A stretch of DNA of 29,601 nt, from positions 1 through 29,601 of the forward strand of contig JBDKTK010000234.1 of NCBI GenBank assembly GCA_039680225.1. Reading direction: 5' to 3'. Below are positions 8,002 through 15,915 of this stretch, one piece after another (the first letter of the stretch is position 1; each line of letters opens with the position of its first letter). The notes under the pieces are model-generated. The model was given only the letters and a program-made list of their open reading frames with translations, ran no database searches and was not told where the DNA came from. The DNA is from JBDKTK01 sp039680225 (GTDB lineage Bacteria; Desulfobacterota; Syntrophia; Syntrophales; UBA4778). The position numbers and the translations under genes are program-made.

Positions 8002-8379
8002 ATGAGCAAGGCGGAAGTCATAAAAATAAAGCCTGACAGGCGTGACAGGAAAGCGAAGCTGCAACTGGAATCCGGCCGCAAAATTTCCGCGCGGACAGTC
8101 GATAAAGAGGATTTGATCGAGATTGCCGAACCGGGAGGGCGGATCGTCATGAGCGTCAGGATGACCGCCGCCGGAGCTGTCGTTACGGTCGAGGGGGCGC
8201 ACCTCGAATTGAAGTCGACGGAATCGATCAAGCTGAATGCGAAAAAAATCGACATCTGCGCCGCCGAGGAAACGTCCATTGCCAGCAAGGGGAAACTCAA
8301 CGTGGATTCTGCGGAGGAATTGAATATCCGGTCCGGGGAAGACGTGAAGGTTTCAGGCAGGCTGATCCACTTGAATTGA
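8002..8379 (+). CDS. T6SS spike needle-like beta-helix protein (VgrG C-terminal/gp5-like)
   Basis: The 125-residue protein has no enzyme motif but shows alternating short beta strands from about residue 45 onward: VVTVEGAHLELKSTESIKL, then KKIDICAAEETSI, KGKLNVDSAEELNI and EDVKVSGRLIHLN. This resembles the triple-stranded beta-helix of the VgrG/gp5 needle and DUF2345-type tails. The first 40 residues are charged and basic (IKIKPDRRDRKAKL). It resembles in style the separate needle protein at 15386-15904. The next gene is PAAR, whose cone caps such needles. It has an excellent AAGGAGGG ribosome site. Likely a second needle or an adaptor for a cargo; exact role is inferred. Confidence 0.65.
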   Translation: MSKAEVIKIKPDRRDRKAKLQLESGRKISARTVDKEDLIEIAEPGGRIVMSVRMTAAGAVVTVEGAHLELKSTESIKLNAKKIDICAAEETSIASKGKLNVDSAEELNIRSGEDVKVSGRLIHLN

Positions 8380-8409
8380 ATTACGTCAGACTCAGAGGAG
8401 GAGTTTTCC

Positions 8410-8793
8410 ATGCCTGCCGCCGCACGCGTTGGTGATAAGGTCCTTCAGGATGCGCCGCATTGCCATGCCAACATTCATCCGCCGGCGCCCGTGCCCGCTC
8501 CCGCGCCCCATCCCCCCATGCCGCTCACAATCATAACAGGAGTGCCGACGGTTTTGATCGGCAAAAAGCCTGCGGCGGTCCTGTCAAGCCTGACGCAGCC
8601 GTGCGCTTTGGCCGCTTGCGTCCCCGGCGGCCCCGGGATAGTGATCAAGGGATCGTTATCGGTGTTTATCAGCGGGCTGCCCGCGGCCAGGGTCAACGAT
8701 ACCACCGCCCATCCCGCCTGTTCGGCGCCGATCCCCTCGCCTACCGGGAAAATACTGCCGCCAGGGTGCACGACTGTGATGATCGGAGGGTAG
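8410..8793 (+). CDS. PAAR-domain T6SS spike tip protein
   Basis: The 127-residue product is a stand-alone PAAR-type protein that should sharpen the tip of the VgrG spike and carry cargo. Evidence is the MPAAARVGDKVLQ start, a proline-rich HPPAPVPAPAPHPPMP insertion, the repeated VLIGKKPAAVL, VFISGLPAARVNDTTAHPAC and TTVMIGG strands, and histidine/cysteine residues able to hold the tip zinc. It covers the PAAR fold with no fused toxin domain. The ATG follows GAGGAGGAG. It lies 30 bases after the needle-like gene. Its last codons GGAGGG plus TAG also form a perfect ribosome site for the next frame, which suggests translational coupling with the methyltransferase. Confidence 0.9.
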   Translation: MPAAARVGDKVLQDAPHCHANIHPPAPVPAPAPHPPMPLTIITGVPTVLIGKKPAAVLSSLTQPCALAACVPGGPGIVIKGSLSVFISGLPAARVNDTTAHPACSAPIPSPTGKILPPGCTTVMIGG

Positions 8794-8797
8794 ACTT

Positions 8798-9880
8798 ATC
8801 AATAAGCTGCACTTCCACACGCTTAAACCGCGATGTCCCGTCTGCCGTCTGAAAGGCAATGAGTCCCCCCTTGAAATCGGTCTTGCTGTAAACGAAACGG
8901 AAGATTTCCTCGGTGAAGGGATTCTTGTCTGTTCAAATGCCAAGTGCCGGAGCGAATTCCCGGTCATAGACGGCATACCCGTCATCCTGCCGAATTTGCG
9001 GGAATATGTTTCCCAGAACATAATGCCCATCATGGCCAGGGGCGACCTGTCCGAGGCGATGGAAAGCCTTCTGGGCGACTGCGCCGGAGATGGTTCGGCC
9101 TTCGATTTTTGCCGCAGGCATGTCGGCACCTACGTTTGCTCCCACTACGAGGACCTCCATCCCGGAATATCAAGCCGGATGCCGGAAAGCGCGGGCTCGG
9201 TCGCCCGCCTCCTGGAACGGGGCGTAAAGCTCCTGGGAAACGGGGAAATCGGCGGGCCGGTTTTGGATATCGGCTGCTCCGTCGGCCGTGCCACGTTTGA
9301 ACTGGCGCAGGCGTTCACCGGGCCGGTGCTGGGAATTGATCTGAATTTCAGCATGCTCAAAACAGCGGCGGCGGTTTTGAGGCGCTCAGAGATTGAGTAC
9401 CCCCGGCGGCGCGAGGGGGTCGTTTACGAGCGGGTTAGATTTCCCGTGAACTTCGACCATACCGGGAGGGCCGATTTCTGGGTGTGCGACGCTGCGGCGC
9501 TCCCTTTCGCCGATGACGCGTTCTCGCTTGCGGCAAGCCTCAATGTCCTGGACTGCGTGTGGTCGCCGTACCATCATCTCCAGGAGCTCTCGCGCGTGCT
9601 GCAAACGGGCGCCAAAGCGATCATCTCCACGCCGTATGACTGGACTTCCAGCGCCACCCCCATCGAGGCCTGGCTGGGCGGGCATTCGCAAAGGTCGGAG
9701 CACAAAGGGTCGGGCGCCTCCGTGTTGCGCGCGTTCCTGGAATCCGGGGACAGTCCCGAACAGATAAAAAGGCTGGAGATGGTCCGCGAGGAAGACGCCG
9801 AATGGACCCTGCGGCTTTACGACCGCAGCTACATGAAATATATAACCCGCCTGATGGTCCTGCGAAAAAAGGCGCTCTAG
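8798..9880 (+). CDS. Zinc-ribbon (Trm112-like) SAM-dependent methyltransferase with unusual start
   Basis: A class I methyltransferase domain is clear: motif I VLDIGCSVGRATFELA, then VLGIDLNFSML, CDAAALPFADDAFSLA and a late STPYDW segment. The first ATG/GTG/TTG is a TTG at 8996, but the same frame is open back to 8783 and encodes a convincing Trm112-like ribbon: RCPVC (C13, C16), CSNAKC (C45, C50) and then FPVIDGIPVILPNLREY, the usual end of that fold. No ATG, GTG or TTG occurs in that stretch. ATC at 8798 lies seven bases after GGAGGG and is the best start; I use it here. A +1 shift from PAAR, whose TAG is at 8791-8793, or a sequence error are alternatives. It may be an accessory or cargo of the spike module. 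Substrate unknown. Confidence 0.75.
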   Translation: MNKLHFHTLKPRCPVCRLKGNESPLEIGLAVNETEDFLGEGILVCSNAKCRSEFPVIDGIPVILPNLREYVSQNIMPIMARGDLSEAMESLLGDCAGDGSAFDFCRRHVGTYVCSHYEDLHPGISSRMPESAGSVARLLERGVKLLGNGEIGGPVLDIGCSVGRATFELAQAFTGPVLGIDLNFSMLKTAAAVLRRSEIEYPRRREGVVYERVRFPVNFDHTGRADFWVCDAAALPFADDAFSLAASLNVLDCVWSPYHHLQELSRVLQTGAKAIISTPYDWTSSATPIEAWLGGHSQRSEHKGSGASVLRAFLESGDSPEQIKRLEMVREEDAEWTLRLYDRSYMKYITRLMVLRKKAL

Positions 9881-9958
9881 CAGGTCGGCCCGCCGCGTCC
9901 CGGCATTCGCTTCATGATTTCTGTCTTCTTCAGTCCGCAGCCGGAACTGTATTATGTC

Positions 9959-11017
9959 CTAATACTCCTCTTCGTGCCGTTCCCCGTGATCGGGCCCGCT
10001 GCAGGGCATTTCCCCGCTGAAATCCAGGCTGTCGGAATCGAACTCGACGAAGCTTTCAATGTCGACCTTGTATAGCTCCTGGAGTGCCGTCCACGCGGGG
10101 CTTTGCCTGTACTGTGAACAGGCGACCAGACTGTTTATATTGGAGGCCGTCTGCATGGCGTACTTCACGAACAACCCGGGCAGGTACAGGCGGGGGTCAA
10201 AATTGGCGATGATGCTGTTGATGTCATCGGCGACCACGGCCGCGCTCACCAGCTTTCCGGACGTAATCAGCCGGTCGAAGGCGTCGAGCTTGATGATGAG
10301 CTGTTTCATATGGTACGAGCCTTCGAGGCCCTTAACGGACTCAGCTTCGGCGTCTTCCCTCGCGGCTTGCCTGGTTTGCATCGGCGCGACAGCAACGGAC
10401 TCTTCAGCCATTTCGCTCTCCTCGGGAACGCCGGGCTCTGCTTCATATTGCTCCGGTACGGCCTCGACCGCCAGCGTGTCCCGGAAGGAAGAGAGCCATT
10501 TTTTCAACTTGATCAGCCCGTCGCTGACCCCTGCCCCATCCTCGAGCGCCATTTCGGTTGTGACTACCAGCCGGTCAATGGCATCCATCATCGCGTCAAC
10601 CCGGTCAGCCGAGAGGGTCGACTGCCAATCGCTATAGGTTGCGCTCCTCTGCCCTTCCTCATAGTCCAGGTTATTCGCAAGTATTTTAACGAGCCAGCCG
10701 AGGGTGTTCTTGAATTGCTTCGCCCTGTTCCTCTCCGGACCGATAGCTTCCAGGTCATTGCCGATCAGGCTTTCCAGGCAAAACAATATTTCCCCCAATG
10801 CCGGAAGCCCGCACTCCGCATAATGCCCGTAAAGAAAATACCCGATGATCCGGATATCGTAAATCTTCTCCTGCAGTATCTCCCGGGACTGGTTGGCCGC
10901 CTCCAGGTAATCGCCTTCCTGGACCAGGGTGGCGACATCGCTCAAGCGGGCGTCCGTCGTCTGCAGGCCGGGATTTTCTTTCATCTCCAGGGGGCTCTTC
11001 AGAAGTTCTAAATCCAT
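9959..11017 (-). CDS. tssA: TssA-like T6SS protein (ImpA-N/IglI-like)
   Basis: The 352-residue protein ends the long T6SS operon. Residues about 27-100 (ARLSDVATLVQEGDYLEAAN, then IRIIGYFLYGHYAECG and LGEILFCLESLIG) resemble the helical N-terminal domain of TssA/ImpA proteins, which caps and guides tail assembly. A later region is mostly helical (MKQLIIKLDAFDRLITSGKL) after an acidic linker near 185-220. The classical PCG motif of ImpA-N is not seen, so this is a divergent TssA or an IglI-type protein. I chose the ATG at 11015-11017, five bases after GAGG; a GTG one codon earlier is also possible. It follows the zinc-module gene by 18 bases. Confidence 0.65.
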   Translation of the reverse strand: MDLELLKSPLEMKENPGLQTTDARLSDVATLVQEGDYLEAANQSREILQEKIYDIRIIGYFLYGHYAECGLPALGEILFCLESLIGNDLEAIGPERNRAKQFKNTLGWLVKILANNLDYEEGQRSATYSDWQSTLSADRVDAMMDAIDRLVVTTEMALEDGAGVSDGLIKLKKWLSSFRDTLAVEAVPEQYEAEPGVPEESEMAEESVAVAPMQTRQAAREDAEAESVKGLEGSYHMKQLIIKLDAFDRLITSGKLVSAAVVADDINSIIANFDPRLYLPGLFVKYAMQTASNINSLVACSQYRQSPAWTALQELYKVDIESFVEFDSDSLDFSGEMPCSGPDHGERHEEEY

Positions 11018-11035
11018 CACATCCTCATTTCATGA

Positions 11036-11785
11036 TCATTGGTTTATTTTATTCCTGATTTCCTGCAGCAGCCGGCGATGCCCGGCGCGGGCAATCTCCA
11101 GCGCCATCTCGCGGTCGGTGGCCAGGCACGGCGAACAGATCAAGAATCCCTCGACGGATTTGAGGTCCTCCCGGAAGACACGGCGCCGGCAGGCCTGGCA
11201 TACGTAATCCTGCGCCGCGGCGGTAACGTCGCCTGCGGCTGCATCGGGATTCGCCTGCTCCGGCCCGGCGGACGCGGCAGCGGGGGAAGGCGATTTGATC
11301 TCCGGCAGATTGAAATAGCAGTCGGGGCAATACAGGTTTCCCGCGAACTGTTTTCCGGCTATGGCGCGGATAACCTTGCCGCATTTATGGCACTTCGTCT
11401 GGGAGATGAAGTCCACGCGGACCTGGGCAACCGCCTCTTTCTCCTTTATTTCCGGCGCGGGAGCGGGAGAGAGGGCTTCCGGGTCCGCGCCCATGGACGG
11501 GACCTTCACGAGGTTGCCGTAGCAGGCGTCGCAAAAAGTAAAGCCCAGCATGTCATGCCCTTCATCTTTCCCGAGCTGCCTTTCGCAGACAAAGCATCTT
11601 CCCGGCGGCGCCGCCTCTGTCCTGCCGGGTGAAGCGGCCGGTGTTGTTTTTCCGGCCCCGCTCCGCTTCCTGCCCTCGGCCTCGCTCATCAGGGCATTGA
11701 AGCAGTCCACGCAGAAATACCACTGGGCGACATTGCGGGATTCCCTGTCCGTCAAATCGATATTGCACTTCCTGCAGGTGATCAT
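11036..11785 (-). CDS. Four-module CX2C-X17-CX2C zinc protein in T6SS operon
   Basis: This 249-residue protein contains four copies of one pattern: cysteines 4/7 and 25/28, 64/67 and 85/88, 132/135 and 153/156, 196/199 and 217/220. In every copy exactly 17 residues lie between the two pairs, giving CX2C-X17-CX2C, much like one half of a LIM domain or a zinc ribbon. The modules are joined by proline/alanine-rich linkers, and a helical tail (MALEIARAGHRRLLQEIRNKINQ) follows. There is no signal peptide or membrane segment. The ATG overlaps the tssG stop by four bases (ATGA), so it is tightly coupled with the baseplate genes. I do not recognise a named T6SS family; a scaffold or cargo adaptor is a guess. 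Confidence 0.8.
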   Translation of the reverse strand: MITCRKCNIDLTDRESRNVAQWYFCVDCFNALMSEAEGRKRSGAGKTTPAASPGRTEAAPPGRCFVCERQLGKDEGHDMLGFTFCDACYGNLVKVPSMGADPEALSPAPAPEIKEKEAVAQVRVDFISQTKCHKCGKVIRAIAGKQFAGNLYCPDCYFNLPEIKSPSPAAASAGPEQANPDAAAGDVTAAAQDYVCQACRRRVFREDLKSVEGFLICSPCLATDREMALEIARAGHRRLLQEIRNKINQ

Positions 11786-12636
11786 AGCTCTCCTATATGC
11801 CCTCTGAATATCCGGATCAGCCGGTACGTGTCTTCATCGCTCTGGATCCTGTCATAGCCGAGATACGTCTCCCCATGCAGCCGGACCCAGCGCTTCTGGG
11901 ATTTCAAAATAAGGATGATCTCCAGGTCCACCCCTACCGGGCGCAGGATGGGGAAGATGAGGCTGTTGAGCCGGTCCTCGATCTCCCGCGGCCAGGGGAC
12001 CTGCGTATGGGTCATCTCGCTCTCGGTCGACAGGGTCAGCCGGCGGCCGTTTGTTATCAGCGGCGTCTTCTTGCCGAAAACGGCGTCCGGGCTGAGCATC
12101 GTCTTTCCCAGGCGGATCGGTTCGGCCTGGACATCGCTGCCGATGGCGACGGATTCCACCCGGACGCTGATCTCCGGGAAGACGCGCTTGAACAGCCAGT
12201 GCAGCCCGCTGGAAGACTTCAGGTTGAGGATATTGAGGTATTGGCGCTTTGTCGTCTCCCAGTCCGGAAAGTAGAATGCGTTGAGCTCCGGGTAAATGTT
12301 CCTCAGATAATCAGTGATGATGTGATGGTCCAGATAGCCGCACAGCCTGCTGAAGTAATAGCCGCCGTCCTCCTCCCGTTCCATCTTTTGCCGGAAATAG
12401 CTGGGGAGCGGCGATTGCGCGCTGAGCAGCCCCAGGTTCAGGGTAATTACGACCTCCCGCAAGGGGCTTTTCTTGAAAGCGATATCGTGGATCAGGCCGG
12501 CCTGCGAGCTGATGCTGTCGTGGCTCCGGAAACGGATCGCGTCCGGAGGATAGTTGATATACTGGAGGAAGCGCAGCAGGGTGATGAAATCGAAATCATG
12601 GACCCTCTTCGCCACCTGTCTTTCCACTTTATTCAT
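11782..12636 (-). CDS. tssG: T6SS baseplate protein TssG
   Basis: The 284-residue product matches TssG: an N-terminal FDFITLLRFLQY helix, IRFRSHDSISSQAGLIHDI, then VITLNLGLLSAQSPLPSYF, the diagnostic GLLG..GPLP-like segment, and a C-terminal FRGHIGEL. TssG pairs with two TssF copies to form the baseplate wedge in the cytoplasm. It is slightly shorter than the common 300-350 residues. Position next to tssL and close to tssF supports the call. Its start region carries an exact 13-base tandem repeat that duplicates the ATG (see repeat at 12628-12653); the second ATG is in frame with the gene. Confidence 0.88.
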   Translation of the reverse strand: MNKVERQVAKRVHDFDFITLLRFLQYINYPPDAIRFRSHDSISSQAGLIHDIAFKKSPLREVVITLNLGLLSAQSPLPSYFRQKMEREEDGGYYFSRLCGYLDHHIITDYLRNIYPELNAFYFPDWETTKRQYLNILNLKSSSGLHWLFKRVFPEISVRVESVAIGSDVQAEPIRLGKTMLSPDAVFGKKTPLITNGRRLTLSTESEMTHTQVPWPREIEDRLNSLIFPILRPVGVDLEIILILKSQKRWVRLHGETYLGYDRIQSDEDTYRLIRIFRGHIGEL

Positions 12637-12653
12637 CGGGTTTATTCATCGGG
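12628..12653. repeat. 13-bp exact tandem duplication over the tssG start codon
   Basis: TTTATTCATCGGG occurs twice head to tail. On the coding strand each copy reads CCCGATGAATAAA, so the upstream copy offers a decoy ATG that opens a six-codon frame (MNKPDE then stop), while the downstream copy holds the real tssG ATG. The decoy stop overlaps the true start context. Confidence 0.85.
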
Positions 12654-12658
12654 CATCT

Positions 12659-12997
12659 TCAGCGGGACGCCGGTCCGGTCCTGTCCCTCAGTTCAAATGA
12701 TTCCAGGAGGTCTTCGAGCTGGTTGAGCGTCTCATGCGCTGCCGGCGCGATTTCCGCGGCGGAGGAATCCGGCTTTTCCAACAGGTTCAGCACAGACGCA
12801 AGCTCGTCCACGAGGACATTGAGGGCGAACAGATCGTCGCCGGAAAAACGGCTGCCGATGCTGAGCCGCAGGAGATCAAGCGCGTCGGCCGGGTCCTTTT
12901 CGCGTTTCTTCCGGGGCGCTTCTTTCGCGGGTGCGGGCGATTTCCAGTTTTTCCGCAGGCGCTCGGAGGAAAAAAATTCGTCTATCTCTTTCGACAT
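12659..12997 (-). CDS. Small T6SS-linked protein of unknown function
   Basis: The 112-residue protein sits between tssL and tssG in the operon. It has a basic, disordered-looking first third (RLRKNWKSPAPAKEAPRKKREK) and a helical remainder (DALDLLRLSIGS, FALNVLVDELASVLNLLEK, ETLNQLEDLLESFEL). There are no cysteines, membrane segments or signal peptide. AGGT lies nine bases ahead of the ATG. I do not recognise the family. Consistent GC content and tight spacing suggest a real gene, perhaps an accessory baseplate or adaptor subunit. Confidence 0.7.
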   Translation of the reverse strand: MSKEIDEFFSSERLRKNWKSPAPAKEAPRKKREKDPADALDLLRLSIGSRFSGDDLFALNVLVDELASVLNLLEKPDSSAAEIAPAAHETLNQLEDLLESFELRDRTGPASR

Positions 12998-13042
12998 GTT
13001 AATTTACCTGTCCGCCGGCCGGCCGGTTCAAGCCCGCGTCGC

Positions 13043-13729
13043 TCACATGTTCCTGGCGACGACCAGAAGAATAAGATAAGTCGCGGCCACGATGCCCGCG
13101 CCGATTACGTAATACCAGTGGGGCGCCATGATCTTCCTGATATGCCCCGCCGCCTCGTCGTCCTCTTCAAATTCCCTGTCGCTGCGCGCCTGGATCCTGT
13201 CGCGCAGTTTCTTTATGTATTCCTGCACGGAAGCGGGGTTGTTGTCGTGCCGCCCCCGGAACCCGTAGCGCAGGCAGAAATAATACACCTCGTAGATGAA
13301 AGGATTGGTCTGCGGCTTCTGCAGGATGCTGTCGAGGATCTCGTAGTAGACGTCTCCCGCATTCTCGATCTGGAAGAGCTCCTTCTGCAGCAGGGGCCAG
13401 CTGATATCAAGGGATTTCAGGATATTGTTCTGAACTATTTCGTCGATATGGGCCACGAGCGCGAACAGGATCATGTAGACGTCGCTCTCGGAATGGTCTT
13501 CGCCGAATACGATCTTGAGCCGGTCGAGCTGGATCCGCAGCTCCACCCGGAATTCTATCAGTTCATCGAGGGTATACTCGCGCTCGGGCGCATCCGCCGC
13601 CGGTTGAGCCTTCCGGCTTTCGGCCTCGTCGCCGAACAGCGCGTCATCGGGCTTATAAAGGCTCCTTCCATACAGCCTCTCCATGCGGTTATAAAGCTCA
13701 TGGATGGCTTCCCATTTTCTGTTTCTCAC
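13043..13729 (-). CDS. tssL: T6SS inner-membrane protein TssL (DotU/IcmH)
   Basis: The 228-residue product has the DotU layout: a cytoplasmic helical domain with the VYMILFALVAHIDEIV segment (family: alcAllDE) near the middle, then WPLLQKELFQIENAGDVYYEIL and FIYEVYYFCLRYGFRGRH, and a single C-terminal membrane helix at about 206-224 (VIGAGIVAATYLILLVVA). No OmpA-type peptidoglycan-binding extension is present. TssL anchors the baseplate to TssM and TssJ. The start is a GTG that lies five bases after the tssF stop with AGGT ahead of it. Flanking tssF and a short unknown gene agree with the call. Confidence 0.92.
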   Translation of the reverse strand: MRNRKWEAIHELYNRMERLYGRSLYKPDDALFGDEAESRKAQPAADAPEREYTLDELIEFRVELRIQLDRLKIVFGEDHSESDVYMILFALVAHIDEIVQNNILKSLDISWPLLQKELFQIENAGDVYYEILDSILQKPQTNPFIYEVYYFCLRYGFRGRHDNNPASVQEYIKKLRDRIQARSDREFEEDDEAAGHIRKIMAPHWYYVIGAGIVAATYLILLVVARNM

Positions 13730-13734
13730 GTCAG

Positions 13735-15363
13735 TTACCTGCCCTGGGCTTGTTTTATTTTGGAGCTGTACGCTTCGATCCTGACCTCCGCGACCGAACT
13801 CCAGTTGGCGATTATCTTTTCCAGGTGATAGGCAAGCATCTCTATCAACGGCTCCTGGTTCTCGTTATAGTCCCGGAAATACAGGGTGTACCTGTGCTTG
13901 AGCAGCCCCGCGGACTGCATGTCCCTTGACCTGCCCTTCTCGACGCGGACGTCCGCCAGCAGCTCGCCGATCATCCGGAACATGAAATGCTCCATGACGC
14001 CCATGGCCTTGAGGACATCGATGATATCGTCGCGGCTCAGGACCTCCTTGTTGGTCAGGGTGAAGTAGTGCAGAAAGGTATTGGTGCTTTCATGCGAAAA
14101 GCTGTCCTGGTGGGGGACCGGCTCGAAGAGCAGCTCCCACTTGATCCCCGCCGCCGTGTGCGAGAAAGGCGCGATCTTCAGGCCCTCGGCGATCCTGTCC
14201 CGGAACCACGGCTGGTACCAGCGCGCCTCCCCGGCGATCGTCTTCGGATTCTCAAAGGCTTCGGGATAGTGCAGGAGAAGATTGGTGCGGGCCATGCCGC
14301 GGCTGTCGACGTATTCCTCCGTCTCATAGGAGGGCGCCGCGCCGGAGAGGACGCCCGGTTTCACGAAGGCCATGCCCTTGTCGGTTACCTCGTAAATGCC
14401 CCTCACGGAGTGCAGGGAAAAGCCGAACCTCATATTCGGATGGGCGATGGTGTATCTCTCCCTGGTCCCGTCGCAGGTGAGCGGCTGCGCCATGTCGTTG
14501 CGCAGATTGACGATGGGGACCGTGAACAGCTGGAAGATGTCCTGGTTCAGGACGAGGCTCTTGGGCCATTCATGATCGATGTCGATGCAGATCGAGAATT
14601 CCCGCCAGGCCCGGCGGGGCTGGACGACGTTGACGTTCAGGTACAGGTCGGTCCAGGGGAAATGGAAGAAGAAGCGCTCCCTCTCCAGGGGATGCTCGTC
14701 CTCGTATTCGCTGTCCTGCATGCCGAAAGAAACTTCGCAGGGCTCGCCCGCCGAGAATTCGTCGGCCTTCTCGTCGAAGACCACGGAGATTCCCTTCAGA
14801 TGGTTCCTGAGGTTGAAAAGCATCAGCGCCGACGCTTCGATATTGTTCATATTGTTGATGAAGAAACTCAGGGTCCCGATTTCGTCGTTGCGCGGAAAAG
14901 CCGACGTGAACGCCATGACGATGCGGAACCCCCGCGCCGGCATCGCCAGCACGCTGAACCTCGTCTGCAGGACGGGCAGGATGGACAGGTCGCGCATCGT
15001 CCGGAAAATGGCCGTGCCGCCCGACTCCGGGGTGACCGAAAGCTCCGTCCCCATTGGGAAGTGCATCTTCTCCGAAAGCTGTCTGGTGGGCGCAGCCTGG
15101 GCGATTGCCGTGGAAGGCAGCGGCGTCAGCATGTAAGGGAAGAACTGCTGGAAGAACCGCAGGATCGTCGCATTGATGTTGCGCATGCCGGCCAGGCGGG
15201 TGCGGGCGGAGAAGAAGGCCATCGCCTCGGTCAGGCGCCGCACGTCGGGGTCTTCGCGCTCCAGGTGGATGCCCGGGTGCATGGAAGAGTATACGAGGCG
15301 GAAATTGTCCAGCTCGTTCATCTCTTCCAGGAAGGCCTTGTATAAGTGCTCGTCTATCTTCAT
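13735..15363 (-). CDS. tssF: T6SS baseplate protein TssF
   Basis: The protein of 542 residues is a TssF: N-terminal YKAFLEEMNELDNFRL, the signature DPDVRRLTEAMAFFSARTRL near 38-57, and FFPYMLTPLPSTAIAQ with the conserved P-x-PS segment. TssF dimerises with TssG to form the (TssF)2-TssG wedge around the spike. Length is a little below the usual 580-620. It starts 22 bases after the separate VgrG needle gene and ends five bases before tssL, so it belongs to the same transcript. Confidence 0.93.
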   Translation of the reverse strand: MKIDEHLYKAFLEEMNELDNFRLVYSSMHPGIHLEREDPDVRRLTEAMAFFSARTRLAGMRNINATILRFFQQFFPYMLTPLPSTAIAQAAPTRQLSEKMHFPMGTELSVTPESGGTAIFRTMRDLSILPVLQTRFSVLAMPARGFRIVMAFTSAFPRNDEIGTLSFFINNMNNIEASALMLFNLRNHLKGISVVFDEKADEFSAGEPCEVSFGMQDSEYEDEHPLERERFFFHFPWTDLYLNVNVVQPRRAWREFSICIDIDHEWPKSLVLNQDIFQLFTVPIVNLRNDMAQPLTCDGTRERYTIAHPNMRFGFSLHSVRGIYEVTDKGMAFVKPGVLSGAAPSYETEEYVDSRGMARTNLLLHYPEAFENPKTIAGEARWYQPWFRDRIAEGLKIAPFSHTAAGIKWELLFEPVPHQDSFSHESTNTFLHYFTLTNKEVLSRDDIIDVLKAMGVMEHFMFRMIGELLADVRVEKGRSRDMQSAGLLKHRYTLYFRDYNENQEPLIEMLAYHLEKIIANWSSVAEVRIEAYSSKIKQAQGR

Positions 15364-15385
15364 ACCGCGTTTGCCGATCCAGCCT

Positions 15386-15904
15386 TTAGCTGATGTTCTT
15401 GAGGTTCTTGATATTGACTATGGCGCCCTTGATTTTCAGCATCCCGCCGCCGTTGAGGTCCATCATGCCCTGGGAATTGACCTTGATGCTGCCCGCCTTG
15501 AATTCCGCGGCGTTCTTGCCGGAAAGCGTGAGCTTCAGCCCGCTGATTTTTGTTTCCGCGTCCCCGTCCACTTTGACATTCATGGCGGAGACGTCGACAC
15601 CGCTGTCGGCGGACACGGACACGTCCTGCCCCACGATGGTCGTGCCTTCCCCGCTTGTCAGGTCCGTGGTCCTGGATGAATTGCACTCGATCGTCTCCGC
15701 GTTCAGGACGAACGACTTGCAGTCGATCGTGATTCCGTTCTGGTCCTGGGTGATCGTGCTGGCGCCGTCCGACCCGCTGACCGTCGTCTGGATATTGGTG
15801 CCGTCCATGACGATCGTCTGGGTAATCTTGTCGCTCCCGTTTTCGACGGTCAAGATTACGCCCTTCTGTTTATCGAGCTCTATGCGGCAGACCAGCGTTC
15901 CCAT
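15386..15904 (-). CDS. Separate VgrG needle (gp5-like beta-helix) protein
   Basis: This 172-residue protein starts 11 bases after the VgrG body stops. It is almost wholly short beta strands with V/I-x-V-x-x-G rhythm: GTTIVGQDVSVSADSGVDV, then SAMNVKVDGDAETKISGLKL, TLSGKNAAEFKAGSIKV and MLKIKGAIVNIKNL. That is the pattern of the triple-stranded beta-helix which normally ends VgrG. The N-terminus (RIELDKQKGVILTVENGSDK) may dock on the end of the body. No toxin domain is fused. Together with the body it would reconstitute one spike in two chains. Confidence 0.72.
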   Translation of the reverse strand: MGTLVCRIELDKQKGVILTVENGSDKITQTIVMDGTNIQTTVSGSDGASTITQDQNGITIDCKSFVLNAETIECNSSRTTDLTSGEGTTIVGQDVSVSADSGVDVSAMNVKVDGDAETKISGLKLTLSGKNAAEFKAGSIKVNSQGMMDLNGGGMLKIKGAIVNIKNLKNIS

Positions 15905-15915
15905 TTTCCTTCAGT

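Noticed and set aside
8002..8793. Toxin domain fused to the needle-like or PAAR protein
   Set aside because: Both chains end with the structural fold; no extra C-terminal domain is encoded.
8996..9880. Methyltransferase starting at the TTG at 8996
   Set aside because: This would cut off a convincing Trm112-like zinc ribbon in the same frame; kept only as an alternative.
13987..15345. Long plus-strand open frame opposite tssF
   Set aside because: Composition rich in R, G, H, V and D with no motif; mirrors the codon structure of tssF.
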